Below are positions 27,277 to 35,265 of a DNA stretch of 64,000 nt, one piece after another. The stretch lies in the NCBI GenBank assembly GCA_017473115.1, contig JAFUNC010000011.1, forward strand, positions 56,586 through 120,585, given 5' to 3'. Position numbers and translations under genes: made by a program. The notes beneath the pieces are model-generated. The model did not search any database. It had not been told where the DNA came from and worked only from the letters and a program-made list of their open reading frames with translations. Each line of letters opens with the position of its first letter. Position 1 is the stretch's first letter. The DNA is from Lachnospiraceae bacterium. GTDB lineage: Bacteria > Bacillota > Clostridia > Lachnospirales > Lachnospiraceae.

Positions 27277-28062
27277 TTATTTCTCAAAAAATGGTGTTAC
27301 CTTGTCTGCAATTTTACCACCAAGATCACTGCCGCTTCCCATAATATCAAGGAGCATACCGCCTGTATGAGGCTTTGCCGCCTCCGCTACAGCATCAAAT
27401 ACTTCAGTTTTTTCACCGATATAATCCAGAACAATTAAATAACTTTCATCCTCGCCCTGGCACATCAACTGAAGGTATGCCTTCTTAACCACATCCTGAC
27501 TTTCCAAATATTTCTTTATAGCCTCTACCATTTCCGTAGGGTATTTTACGGGCTCACCAATATACACTTCTTCGCCCTCTTTAATCTGATGTGTTGCAGT
27601 ACCGGCATCTCTCTTATCTTTCATACCCTTAATTGCAATTGCCTGACTCTTACTGAATACCAAATTTGCACCAAAAGGGTCGATTACAAACCCTCCCACA
27701 TTATCGTCTCCTTCTGACTTTGCAAGCATACCTGCGTAATCATCAAACGTCACAATAATGCTCTGCACATTCACGTTCTCACGCCATTTTGCCATTTCTT
27801 CAAACGACGTAAAAGCAAGGAAGAAGCGCTGTCCCATACCATTTTCAATCATATGAAAACGAAGTTTTGCATCGGGAGGCAATGTAATGTTTGCCATGTA
27901 TCCGTTCGTTTCAGGAGGCGGTGTAATGGATACCGGTGCCAAGTACTGGGCGTCTACCATTTTATCCATCATTTTGCTCTGATTCTCAGGTGTATTGTTT
28001 GCTTTCATTTCTGCAATGGCATCCAAAAGGCCTTTGCTGTTTAATACATTTACATTTCTCAT
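27277..28062 (-). CDS. SseB-family protein
   Basis: A 261-residue soluble protein. The N-terminal half has the SseB-like pattern (AQYLAPVSITPP, FHMIENGMGQRFFLAFTSFEEMAKW, GFVIDPFGANLVFSKSQ). The C-terminal half is an SseB C-domain (GEPVKYPTEMVEAIKKYLESQDVVKKAYLQLM, SYLIVLDYIGEKTEVFDAVAEAAKPH). The name comes from enhanced serine sensitivity in E. coli; the molecular role is unknown. Start with an AGGAAT site. The Smr gene lies 25 bases upstream on the same strand. Confidence 0.82.
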   Translation of the reverse strand: MRNVNVLNSKGLLDAIAEMKANNTPENQSKMMDKMVDAQYLAPVSITPPPETNGYMANITLPPDAKLRFHMIENGMGQRFFLAFTSFEEMAKWRENVNVQSIIVTFDDYAGMLAKSEGDDNVGGFVIDPFGANLVFSKSQAIAIKGMKDKRDAGTATHQIKEGEEVYIGEPVKYPTEMVEAIKKYLESQDVVKKAYLQLMCQGEDESYLIVLDYIGEKTEVFDAVAEAAKPHTGGMLLDIMGSGSDLGGKIADKVTPFFEK

Positions 28063-28087
28063 CTTTTATTCCTTTCCGGCTTGTCCT

Positions 28088-28339
28088 CTAATACTCTCTC
28101 AATACAAGCTCCGTAATCCCCTGATTACTGCCGGGCACAACCCTTTTTACCTTGCTGTGCCCATAGTATTCATACTCTTCCTTAATCATCTTCTTCAAGG
28201 CCGTTCCGCCGTGAAAACCGTGAATTAAACGAATACGATACACGCCGGGGCCGGCATCTGCCAACGCCCTGTCAATCTCGCCCTGCGCCTGCGCGCAATT
28301 TAAATTGTGCAAATCCAACTCAATAATCGGGGAATTCAT
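28088..28339 (-). CDS. stand-alone Smr (small MutS-related) domain protein
   Basis: An 83-residue protein that is nearly all Smr domain. LDLHNLNCAQAQGEIDRAL carries the LDxH motif, IRLIHGFHGGTALKKMI the HGxG motif, and VVPGSNQGITELVL the C-terminal end. Smr domains are nickases or RNA endonucleases in other contexts. Target unknown. It lies at the left edge of the 640-base structured intergenic region and is divergent from the ABC-F gene. Confidence 0.87.
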   Translation of the reverse strand: MNSPIIELDLHNLNCAQAQGEIDRALADAGPGVYRIRLIHGFHGGTALKKMIKEEYEYYGHSKVKRVVPGSNQGITELVLREY

Positions 28340-28595
28340 TCTTTACTTCCTTTGTCTATTCTGTAAGTCTCCGGTCTCTTCTTTTATGCCTTGATAAAAA
28401 ACATTTCTCCGGACCATTTACGCTTACCGATTGAGTATAACATAAAAACAATCTTTCTGCATACCTTTTTCATAAAACTATCATAATTTAGCCGTTCCTT
28501 TTGTTCACTTTCATATATTTATAAAATAAAATTTTCCCTCACTAATCATTAACTCTAATCTTCTTCCACACGCCTTTTTCTTTATTCTCTTACCT
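28340..28595. other. AT-rich intergenic stretch, no gene seen
   Basis: Noncoding left part of the 643-base gap between the Smr and ABC-F genes. No open frame, tRNA-like fold or clear repeat is visible. It presumably holds the Smr promoter (minus) up to the ABC-F promoter that starts at 28596. Confidence 0.5.
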
Positions 28596-28624
28596 TGACA
28601 ATCCCCTTACAATCTAGGATAATA
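28596..28624 (+). promoter_or_regulatory. probable promoter of the ABC-F transcript with a long leader
   Basis: TTGACA (28596-28601), 17 bases, GATAAT (28619-28624). Initiation near 28631 would give a leader of about 350 nucleotides that contains the 14-bp hairpin and structured element A before the ABC-F start codon. Confidence 0.7.
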
Positions 28625-28636
28625 TTCAAGTCTGTG

Positions 28637-28669
28637 CGATATCAAAAGGTGCAGCCTTTTGATATCGCT
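28637..28669 (+). promoter_or_regulatory. very stable hairpin at the 5' end of the ABC-F leader
   Basis: Perfect 14-bp stem (GCGATATCAAAAGG with CCTTTTGATATCGC) with loop TGCAG. There is no T-run after it, so it is not a terminator. It begins only a few bases after the predicted transcription start and could stabilise the mRNA 5' end or be part of a leader switch. Confidence 0.75.
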
Positions 28670-28748
28670 TACCAATGAACTTACGCGCAATTCACTTCTT
28701 GGCAAGTTTGGGCGAAAACAGGTACTTAGATATTATTTCTCAAACACA

Positions 28749-28907
28749 GGTAATTGTATGAATATTTTTATTCCATAAGGGACCGTTTTCAACTGTGTCA
28801 GCACTTAACGAGTGCAAGTGTAGCGCCGCACGAGTTTAGTACTGCTACATCAGTTGAACGAGCGAAAGCGCGTCCCGTTGGAATATAAAATAATTCAGGC
28901 AATTACC
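28749..28907 (+). repeat. structured dispersed element, copy A
   Basis: A 159-base nested inverted-repeat element in the ABC-F leader. The outer arms GGTAATTG/CAATTACC continue inward through an AT-rich helix to TTCCA/TGGAA. Inner helices are GGGAC/GTCCC, TTCAACTG/CAGTTGAA, TGTCAG/CTG-ct-ACA and a variable apical hairpin (GTGC...GCAC). Conserved loops shared with copy B are ACTTNACGA, GAGTTTAGTA and CGAGCGAAAGCGCGT; the last contains a possible GNRA tetraloop (GC-GAAA-GC), which suggests the plus strand is the functional RNA. See copy B at 61868. Confidence 0.8.
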
Positions 28908-28982
28908 GTCCTAATAAAAAACACTACCGCTCTGCCATCCCCAAGAAGTAAATTGCACACAACCTCATCGAAAGGATAAACC

Positions 28983-30536
28983 ATGAGTATTTTAAACGTA
29001 GAACACTTATCCCACGGCTTTGGAGACCGCGCCATTTTCCAGGATGTTTCTTTCCGCCTTTTAAAAGGAGAACACATTGGCCTGGTCGGTGCCAACGGCG
29101 AGGGAAAATCCACTTTTATGAATATTATTACCGGCAAACTCATGCCGGATGAAGGCAAGGTCGAATGGTCCAAAAATGTTCAGGTCGGCTACTTAGACCA
29201 GCATACTGTTTTGGAAAAAGGAATGACAGTCCGTGATGTGTTAGCCTCGGCTTTCGACTCTCTCTTTGCCTGGGAAACCAGAATGAATGAAATCTGTGAT
29301 TTACTGGGTACGGCTGATGAGAACGAAATGGAAGCCTATATGGAAGAACTTGGAACCATTCAAGACTTATTGGATGCCCACGACTTTTATCTGATTGACT
29401 CCAAAGTCGAAGAAGTTGCTGCGGCTTTGGGCTTAACTGAAATCGGCATTGAAAGAGATGTTACCGAATTAAGCGGTGGCCAAAGAACCAAAGTATTGCT
29501 GGGCAAACTTCTTTTATCCAAGCCGGACATTCTGCTCCTTGACGAGCCTACTAACTATTTGGATGTAAATCACATTGAGTGGTTGAAGAGATATTTGATT
29601 GACTATGAGAATGCTTTTATCCTGATTTCCCACGATATTCCTTTTTTGAACGAAGTAGTCAATTTAATCTACCATATGGATCATCAGGAATTGAACCGCT
29701 ATGTGGGCAATTATGATAAGTTTATGGAAGTCTACGAAATGAAGCAGTCCCAGTTGGAAGCCGCTTACAATAAACAGCAAAAGGAAATTGCGGATTTAAA
29801 AGATTTTGTTGCCAGAAACAAAGCCCGCGTTGCTACCCGTAACATGGCAATGTCTCGTCAGAAAAAACTGGATAAAATGGACATCATTGAATTGAATGCA
29901 GAACGTCCCAAGCCGGAATTTCACTTTAAAACGGCAAGAGTTCCAAGCAGGTATATTTTCCAGACCAAGGATTTGGTCATTGGTTACGATACACCGTTGT
30001 CCTCTCCCCTTACTTTGGAAATGGAACGTGGTAGTAAAATTGTGCTCTCCGGTGCCAATGGTATTGGTAAGTCAACCCTTTTAAAGAGTATTCTCGGGTT
30101 GATTCCCTCTTTAAGCGGAAGTGTGACTTTAGGCGATTATTTAGAGATTGGCTATTACGAGCAGGAAATGTCCGTTATGCCGGAAACCACCTGTATTGAA
30201 GAAATCTGGAACGAATTCCCGGGATATACCCAATACGAAGTACGCTCTGCTCTTGCCAAGTGCGGTCTTACCACCAAGCACATTGAAAGCAAGGTAAAAG
30301 TATTAAGCGGTGGTGAACAAAGTAAAGTCCGTCTCTGTAAAATCTTAAACCGCGAGAGTAATATTTTGGTGTTAGATGAACCTACCAACCACTTGGATGT
30401 AGACGCGAAAACAGCACTTGCTCAGGCTTTAAAAGAATACAAAGGAAGCATTCTTATGGTATGCCACGAACCGGACTTTTACGCAGATTTTGCGACTGCT
30501 GTTTGGGATTGTTCCAAATGGACAACAATGCTATAA
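28983..30536 (+). CDS. ABC-F family ATPase (YkpA/YbiT-like, ribosome-associated)
   Basis: A 517-residue soluble protein with two ABC domains and no membrane segments. Walker A sites are GANGEGKST and GANGIGKST, signature motifs are LSGGQRTK and LSGGEQSK, and Walker B segments are ILLLDEPTNYLD and ILVLDEPTNHLD. The inter-domain linker (about 255-320) is rich in Lys and Arg (KQQKEIADLKDFVARNKARVATRNMAMSRQKKLDKM), as in the P-site tRNA-interaction motif of translational ABC-F proteins. It rescues or tunes translation; an antibiotic-resistance role is possible but not shown. Its long structured leader is notable. Confidence 0.93.
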   Translation: MSILNVEHLSHGFGDRAIFQDVSFRLLKGEHIGLVGANGEGKSTFMNIITGKLMPDEGKVEWSKNVQVGYLDQHTVLEKGMTVRDVLASAFDSLFAWETRMNEICDLLGTADENEMEAYMEELGTIQDLLDAHDFYLIDSKVEEVAAALGLTEIGIERDVTELSGGQRTKVLLGKLLLSKPDILLLDEPTNYLDVNHIEWLKRYLIDYENAFILISHDIPFLNEVVNLIYHMDHQELNRYVGNYDKFMEVYEMKQSQLEAAYNKQQKEIADLKDFVARNKARVATRNMAMSRQKKLDKMDIIELNAERPKPEFHFKTARVPSRYIFQTKDLVIGYDTPLSSPLTLEMERGSKIVLSGANGIGKSTLLKSILGLIPSLSGSVTLGDYLEIGYYEQEMSVMPETTCIEEIWNEFPGYTQYEVRSALAKCGLTTKHIESKVKVLSGGEQSKVRLCKILNRESNILVLDEPTNHLDVDAKTALAQALKEYKGSILMVCHEPDFYADFATAVWDCSKWTTML

Positions 30537-30621
30537 ATCAGGTCCCGACCGGCTCCTATTGACCGGTCATAAAATAGATTTACAAACTCTAATGAACTTC
30601 TATGATTCATAAAGACATACA

Positions 30622-30655
30622 AAAAGCGCAACCAAAACCGGTTGCGCTTTTATTA
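30622..30655. terminator. bidirectional terminator between ABC-F and chemoreceptor genes
   Basis: Stem AAAAGCGCAACC/GGTTGCGCTTTT with loop AAAACC. T-runs on both strands; it serves the plus-strand ABC-F and the minus-strand chemoreceptor. A weaker stem GACCGG/CCGGTC precedes it near 30545-30570. Confidence 0.85.
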
Positions 30656-30671
30656 TATTCACAATATGCAA

Positions 30672-32372
30672 TTACATATAGAATACGTTTGTCTTGTCTT
30701 TCAAATCTGTTGCATAGGTGTTCATCTTCTGAGCATTCTGTGCAATATCTTCTACGATTGCGGTTACTTCCGTTACTGATGCTGATGTTTCTTGTGTAGA
30801 AGCCGCATTTTCTTCCGCAATCGCTGTTAAGTTCTGAACGATATCAATTACGTTTGCTCTTGCATCATCCAACTTAATGGTCTTTTCTTCGATTGCTTCA
30901 ACACCCTTGATCGATGCGTCGATACCTGCTTTTACCTGACTGAAAGCTTCGCCTGCACGAAGTACCTTTTCATTCTGGGCATCCATAATTTCTTTGACTT
31001 CATCCATGGTAGCAACAGCCTTCTCGGAATCCTCCATTAACTCGTTGATAATCTGAGCAATTTCCTTAGTAGATGCATTCGACTGTTCTGCCAACTTCTG
31101 AATCTGTGCTGCTACAACTGCAAAACCGCGTCCCTGCTCTCCGGCTCTTGCTGCCTCAATAGAAGCATTCAAAGAAAGAAGGTTGGTTTCTTCTGCGATA
31201 CCGGTAATCATCTTGGTCACTTCACGGATACGCAATGCTGATTCGTTTGTTGTATGTGTCTGTTCGTAAATTACGTCAATTGCTTTCTTGGTCTGACCAT
31301 TGATTTCATCCAACTCATCCAATGCCTGGGTGGCCACATCGCCTGCTGCCTGCATTTCTTCCGCATGTGCAAGTAAGGTTTCCACTTCTTCTCTGGTCTG
31401 TTCCACCATTTCACCCATAATAATAACATTTTCGGTTGCACTCTGGGTTTCGGTTGCCTGTGAAGTTGCACCTTCTGAAATCTCGGAAACCGCCATGTCA
31501 ACCTGTCCAATTGCCTTAGCCGCTTCATCAGTCTGTTCATTTACCTGCTGTGCTGCCAACTGTACCGCATCACCTTTTTCAATGATGGCTCCGATTACTT
31601 CCTTCATCTGTCCGCGTAAGTTAAGAACCGCGCGCATCAACTTACCGATTTCATCTCTTCTCTTCAATGCACGTCTGTCAACTTCTGCATTCAAGTTACC
31701 GTTTGCAAGGGAATCCAATGCTTTCACGCTAAGTCCTAAGTCTCTTGTCATCTTGCTGATACTGATAAAAGAAATGATAAATGCAATTAACGAAATACCG
31801 CCAATCAAAACCAACATATTGGTAATGATGATTCTTGCACCGTTATCTGCGTGTCCCTTATCCATACCGGTAAATACCATACCAACGATTTCGGTGTGTT
31901 CGTCATTCCACAAAGGTCTGTAATATCCGTAGTACTCTACGCCTGCAATTACAATATCTTCATCTATGTATTCACCGCCATTGGTAATAACCGCTTCCAC
32001 AATTGCCGGATCTGCCTGCGTACCAATCATACGATTACCGCTTTCATCCTTTAACGATGTGGAATATCTGGTATCACCATAAAAGATAGTAACTGCAACA
32101 GATGACTCTGCCATAATGTCATCTACGATTTCCACGTGCTCGGTTACATTTACATGGCCCTTCCACAAAGCACCGTCTTTTACCTCAAATGGTTCACCTT
32201 CATCTAACAAATGTAATGTATCCTGAATGGAAACCGCAGTTGCCTTTAATCCCTGTTCAACGGTTCCCGCACTGATATCTACCGTCTGTGAACGTCCGAT
32301 TGTCGCTACAAAAACAGCAACGGTTACTAACGGCAATAATACATACATTGCAATTTTAAATCTTAATTTCAT
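30672..32372 (-). CDS. methyl-accepting chemotaxis protein with single-Cache sensor
   Basis: A 566-residue transmembrane chemoreceptor. The first helix is at about 8-26. An extracellular single-Cache domain spans about 30-175 ([67 protein letters not shown]). The second helix is at about 182-205, then HAMP and the signalling domain with the hairpin tip [38 protein letters not shown]. The last residues (VFYM) lack a CheR-tethering pentapeptide. Ligand unknown. No other che genes are in the window; it implies motility. Confidence 0.95.
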   Translation of the reverse strand: MKLRFKIAMYVLLPLVTVAVFVATIGRSQTVDISAGTVEQGLKATAVSIQDTLHLLDEGEPFEVKDGALWKGHVNVTEHVEIVDDIMAESSVAVTIFYGDTRYSTSLKDESGNRMIGTQADPAIVEAVITNGGEYIDEDIVIAGVEYYGYYRPLWNDEHTEIVGMVFTGMDKGHADNGARIIITNMLVLIGGISLIAFIISFISISKMTRDLGLSVKALDSLANGNLNAEVDRRALKRRDEIGKLMRAVLNLRGQMKEVIGAIIEKGDAVQLAAQQVNEQTDEAAKAIGQVDMAVSEISEGATSQATETQSATENVIIMGEMVEQTREEVETLLAHAEEMQAAGDVATQALDELDEINGQTKKAIDVIYEQTHTTNESALRIREVTKMITGIAEETNLLSLNASIEAARAGEQGRGFAVVAAQIQKLAEQSNASTKEIAQIINELMEDSEKAVATMDEVKEIMDAQNEKVLRAGEAFSQVKAGIDASIKGVEAIEEKTIKLDDARANVIDIVQNLTAIAEENAASTQETSASVTEVTAIVEDIAQNAQKMNTYATDLKDKTNVFYM

Positions 32373-32412
32373 AATCTAAGCCCCCTAACTTGCATAGTTA
32401 TATACATTATTT

Positions 32413-32441
32413 ACTATACATTTTTTGTACATTTTTGTCAA
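32413..32441 (-). promoter_or_regulatory. promoter of the chemoreceptor gene
   Basis: On the minus strand TTGACA, 17 bases, TATAGT, about 40 bases upstream of the ATG. A small stem AAAAGCCCCCTTTT just upstream may end the ABC permease transcript. Confidence 0.75.
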
Positions 32442-32491
32442 TGTAAAAGGGGGCTTTTCGATGTTTTTATGCAATTGTCACAAAATGAATT

Positions 32492-33163
32492 TTAGAATTC
32501 TTTTTTCTTCATAATTCCAACGCTGATTCCTAAAGAAAGGATTACAGCCATTGCCACTACGGCAATCACTGCCAACACTACCACTCCAACAGGCAATGTG
32601 CTAATCTTTGTAAAAAATCCGTTGATTGCATTCATCGCTTCCGTACCGGCCATAACTTCCGCCAATTTCTGACCGCCGATTGCAATTACTGCCACAATGC
32701 CCCAAAGAAGCATCATAATAACGCGTCTCTTCTCTGCGCCAAACTTTAAATACAAAGGAATCATTACGGATGCTGCAATCATAATTCCGCAAATCCATCC
32801 GGCTGTAACCGACACCATATCACCGGTCCCAAATTGCCAGTTAATAAAGCCTTTGGTGATAAAATAAATAACAAGCATCATAACTGCACACGCTACAATG
32901 TTGATCAAAGTAAGCACGTACTTTTCAACCGCATAGGTCTTACGGTTTGCAGGCAAGGTCATAATAAATGCCATTCCGTTATCTAACTCATCATAGTTGA
33001 CGGTTCCCAAAGATAAAACCATAGCCATCATCATCATATATCCTGTTAGAAAATCAATCTCAAGGTTGGAAATCATCATAACAACACCGACAATCAAAAG
33101 AATAAGAAGACTCTTCTTCTGTGTCATAAGAATTCTGTAATCTTTTACCAATAATGTTTTCAT
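32492..33163 (-). CDS. ABC-2 type transporter permease, small
   Basis: A 223-residue permease with six membrane helices and a short cytosolic start (KTLLVKDYRILMTQKKS), typical of ABC2_membrane_5-like subunits. A loop after helix two reads NYDELDNGMAFIMTLPANRKTYAVEKY, which is the pattern seen in YtrA-cassette permeases. It follows its ATPase gene by one base. Substrate unknown; relatives respond to cell-wall-active compounds. Confidence 0.85.
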   Translation of the reverse strand: MKTLLVKDYRILMTQKKSLLILLIVGVVMMISNLEIDFLTGYMMMMAMVLSLGTVNYDELDNGMAFIMTLPANRKTYAVEKYVLTLINIVACAVMMLVIYFITKGFINWQFGTGDMVSVTAGWICGIMIAASVMIPLYLKFGAEKRRVIMMLLWGIVAVIAIGGQKLAEVMAGTEAMNAINGFFTKISTLPVGVVVLAVIAVVAMAVILSLGISVGIMKKKEF

Positions 33164-33164
33164 A

Positions 33165-34025
33165 CTATGTCTCCTTTTTTCCGTTCGCGGAAATCATAAG
33201 AGTAATCACTTGGTCTATGCCTGCCTTTTCAATCGTGATGTCAGGATAATTTTCCTGATAAAATGCCTTCTGGGCGGTAAGACACGCATATCCGTAACTT
33301 TCTTCCTTGGCACATAAAAGATATTCTTTCTCCAACTTCGCATACTGCTCCGATGTTACTTTTAACACACCGTATTCGTCAAGGATTACACCGGTTTCTT
33401 CGTGTAACAGAATCTGACCGTTTTCAATCATATAAACGTCGTCACACAAGCCTTCCAAGTCAGACGCGATATGAGAACTGATTAAAATGCTGTTGCCTTC
33501 TTTATTCATATATTCGCGAAGCATATCAAGGATTTCTTCTCTTGCAATGACATCAAGTCCGGATGTTGGTTCATCCAAAATCAATACTTCCGCATCATGA
33601 GACATTGCTGCAAGAATTTTTAACTTTGCCTTCATACCCGTAGAAAATTCCCTGATTTGCTTCTCCTTGGGAAGTCCTTGTTTTTCACATTGACTCATAA
33701 AGTCATCTTCTTTGAAATTAGGATAAGATGCTTTTAAAATCTTCGCTACGTCCTTTATTTTCAAATAACCGCTGAATCCGGACTCTGTCAATACCACGCC
33801 GAGTTTTCTTTTGGTATCATTGTCCAAATCCATGGCATTTTTATCGTCGATTGTAATTTTACCGCCGTCCGCATGAATCAATCCTAAAATCAATTTAAAT
33901 GCGGTTGACTTGCCGGCACCGTTTCTTCCGATTAAACCGGTAACACATCCGGGTTCTAACTTCATACTGCAATTTAATTCAAAACTTCCGTAGTTCTTTT
34001 TTGCATTTTCCAATTGAATGACCAT
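33165..34025 (-). CDS. ABC transporter ATP-binding protein (YtrB-like), cassette 1
   Basis: A 286-residue ATPase. Walker A GRNGAGKS, Q-loop region GVVLTESGFSGY, signature FSTGMKAKLKILAAMSHDAEVLILDEP with Walker B, and the switch His in ISSHIASDLEGL. The signature is the degenerate STGMK form common in the YtrB/CcmA-like group. One base separates it from the GntR gene upstream and one base from the permease downstream, so the three form a tightly coupled cassette. Confidence 0.93.
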   Translation of the reverse strand: MVIQLENAKKNYGSFELNCSMKLEPGCVTGLIGRNGAGKSTAFKLILGLIHADGGKITIDDKNAMDLDNDTKRKLGVVLTESGFSGYLKIKDVAKILKASYPNFKEDDFMSQCEKQGLPKEKQIREFSTGMKAKLKILAAMSHDAEVLILDEPTSGLDVIAREEILDMLREYMNKEGNSILISSHIASDLEGLCDDVYMIENGQILLHEETGVILDEYGVLKVTSEQYAKLEKEYLLCAKEESYGYACLTAQKAFYQENYPDITIEKAGIDQVITLMISANGKKET

Positions 34026-34026
34026 T

Positions 34027-34398
34027 TTACTCCTCCATCAACAATTCAAATAATTGTGTGATTTCTTCCTCCGTCATGCCACAACTCTTCGCCTTCTTAA
34101 TCACGGTATCCAGTTCCTTCTCTACTTCTTTCTTCTGGGCTTCCAGAGCCAAATCACGGTTCACACCGGCCACAAAACTTCCTTTGCCGTGAACAGTCAC
34201 GATAAAACCTTCCTGCTCCAAGGTATCGTAGGCTTTCTTTACCGTAAGTGCACTGATACGCAGTTCTCCCGCGAGTTCTCTTACCGAAGGAAGTTTACTC
34301 TCCGGAGCAAGACTACCGTTTAGTATTTCCTGCTTTACCTGCGATACCACCTGTTCATAGATAGGTTGCATTGACGAATTACTGATAATAATATTCAT
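34027..34398 (-). CDS. GntR-family repressor of the YtrA subfamily, cassette 1
   Basis: A 123-residue repressor. MNIIISNSSMQPIYEQVVSQVKQEILNG leads into the winged helix LPSVRELAGELRISALTVKKAYDTLEQEGFIVTVHGKGSFVAG. The short C-terminal dimerisation helix pair (about 45 residues) defines the YtrA type. ATG at 34398 has a GAGAGG site; the longer frame adds ten residues without support. It probably autorepresses the cassette through the palindrome at 34439-34478. Confidence 0.92.
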   Translation of the reverse strand: MNIIISNSSMQPIYEQVVSQVKQEILNGSLAPESKLPSVRELAGELRISALTVKKAYDTLEQEGFIVTVHGKGSFVAGVNRDLALEAQKKEVEKELDTVIKKAKSCGMTEEEITQLFELLMEE

Positions 34399-34432
34399 TG
34401 GGTACCTCTCTTGTATGTTTGTCGACATAAAC

Positions 34433-34478
34433 AGTATAAAACAGCATATAACACTTTGTCAACTGTTATATGCTGTTT
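34433..34478 (-). promoter_or_regulatory. promoter and palindromic operator of GntR/ABC cassette 1
   Basis: On the minus strand TTGACA (34457-34462) and TATACT (34433-34438) are 18 bases apart. A perfect 15-bp inverted repeat, AAACAGCATATAACA at 34439-34453 and its complement at 34464-34478, flanks the -35 box, which sits in the loop. A YtrA-type dimer bound here would block polymerase. Confidence 0.85.
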
Positions 34479-34495
34479 ATTTTAAGTTTTTTAAA

Positions 34496-35251
34496 TTATT
34501 TAAATTCTATGGAATTAATTATTGCATAGGCCTCTGCCGGATCCGGTGTCTCAATCACTACATAATAGTAAGTATTCAAATCATCTGTATCAAAAAGAAC
34601 CACTAAATATTGATAGGTATTAACTCTTTCGTAAATCAATGCACATTTATCATCTGTTTCGTAATAATATGTCTTCACATCCGGCCCACCTAACCAATAT
34701 CTCGCTTCAAGCGCATATGCAAACGCGAGAGATTTGTAATAGTTTAAAAAGTTATAATCACTTTCAGCCAATAAAAGAGAACACTTCATCGTTGCATATA
34801 AATTATTCGGTATTCCATACCCTAATTTGTCATACGCCTTACAAAGCCTCGAATATAGTACGGCATCTTCTTCCACTTCTTCATTTAAAATCACTCTCTC
34901 CGGTTCATCATAACCAATATTAATCGAGAAAACCATTCGTTGCTCCCCCCGGTCCCCTCTGCCGACATACTTTATATCCGGTAAGTCCTCGTATTCATCT
35001 ATCTCCAACATATCTTCAGGCACCCCTATATAATATGGGGCACAGTCCTTTGTCACCAGACTGTCGTCCGTCACATCATAAGCTGTAAACGGCTGACAGG
35101 GATCACCGATATCCTCAAAACCATATTCATTATATATTCTTAAAACCTGAAAACCCACTTTCACACGCGGATGCAAAACAGTAAAATAAAAAACTGCCGT
35201 CACTAACACAACCGCTACAATGCCAAGAAATATCTTTGTTTTTTTCTTCAC
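34496..35251 (-). CDS. hypothetical membrane-anchored protein
   Basis: A 251-residue protein of unknown family. It has one N-terminal membrane anchor (IFLGIVAVVLVTAVFYFTVL) and then an extracellular domain rich in Tyr and acidic residues (EYEDLPDIKYVGRG, YYETDDKCALIYERVNTYQYLVVLFDTDDLNTYYYVVIE). Five Cys are present. It is the last gene of a three-gene envelope unit with the GLUG lipoprotein (14 bases upstream) and a polytopic membrane protein. No function is proposed. Confidence 0.75.
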   Translation of the reverse strand: MKKKTKIFLGIVAVVLVTAVFYFTVLHPRVKVGFQVLRIYNEYGFEDIGDPCQPFTAYDVTDDSLVTKDCAPYYIGVPEDMLEIDEYEDLPDIKYVGRGDRGEQRMVFSINIGYDEPERVILNEEVEEDAVLYSRLCKAYDKLGYGIPNNLYATMKCSLLLAESDYNFLNYYKSLAFAYALEARYWLGGPDVKTYYYETDDKCALIYERVNTYQYLVVLFDTDDLNTYYYVVIETPDPAEAYAIINSIEFK

Positions 35252-35265
35252 AAAAGTCCCCCGTA

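Noticed and set aside
28749-28907. Element A and B as a classic MITE or insertion sequence remnant
   Set aside because: The outer arms are unrelated in sequence between the copies, no target-site duplication was seen, and the helices covary. A structured RNA fits better, although a mobile origin cannot be excluded.
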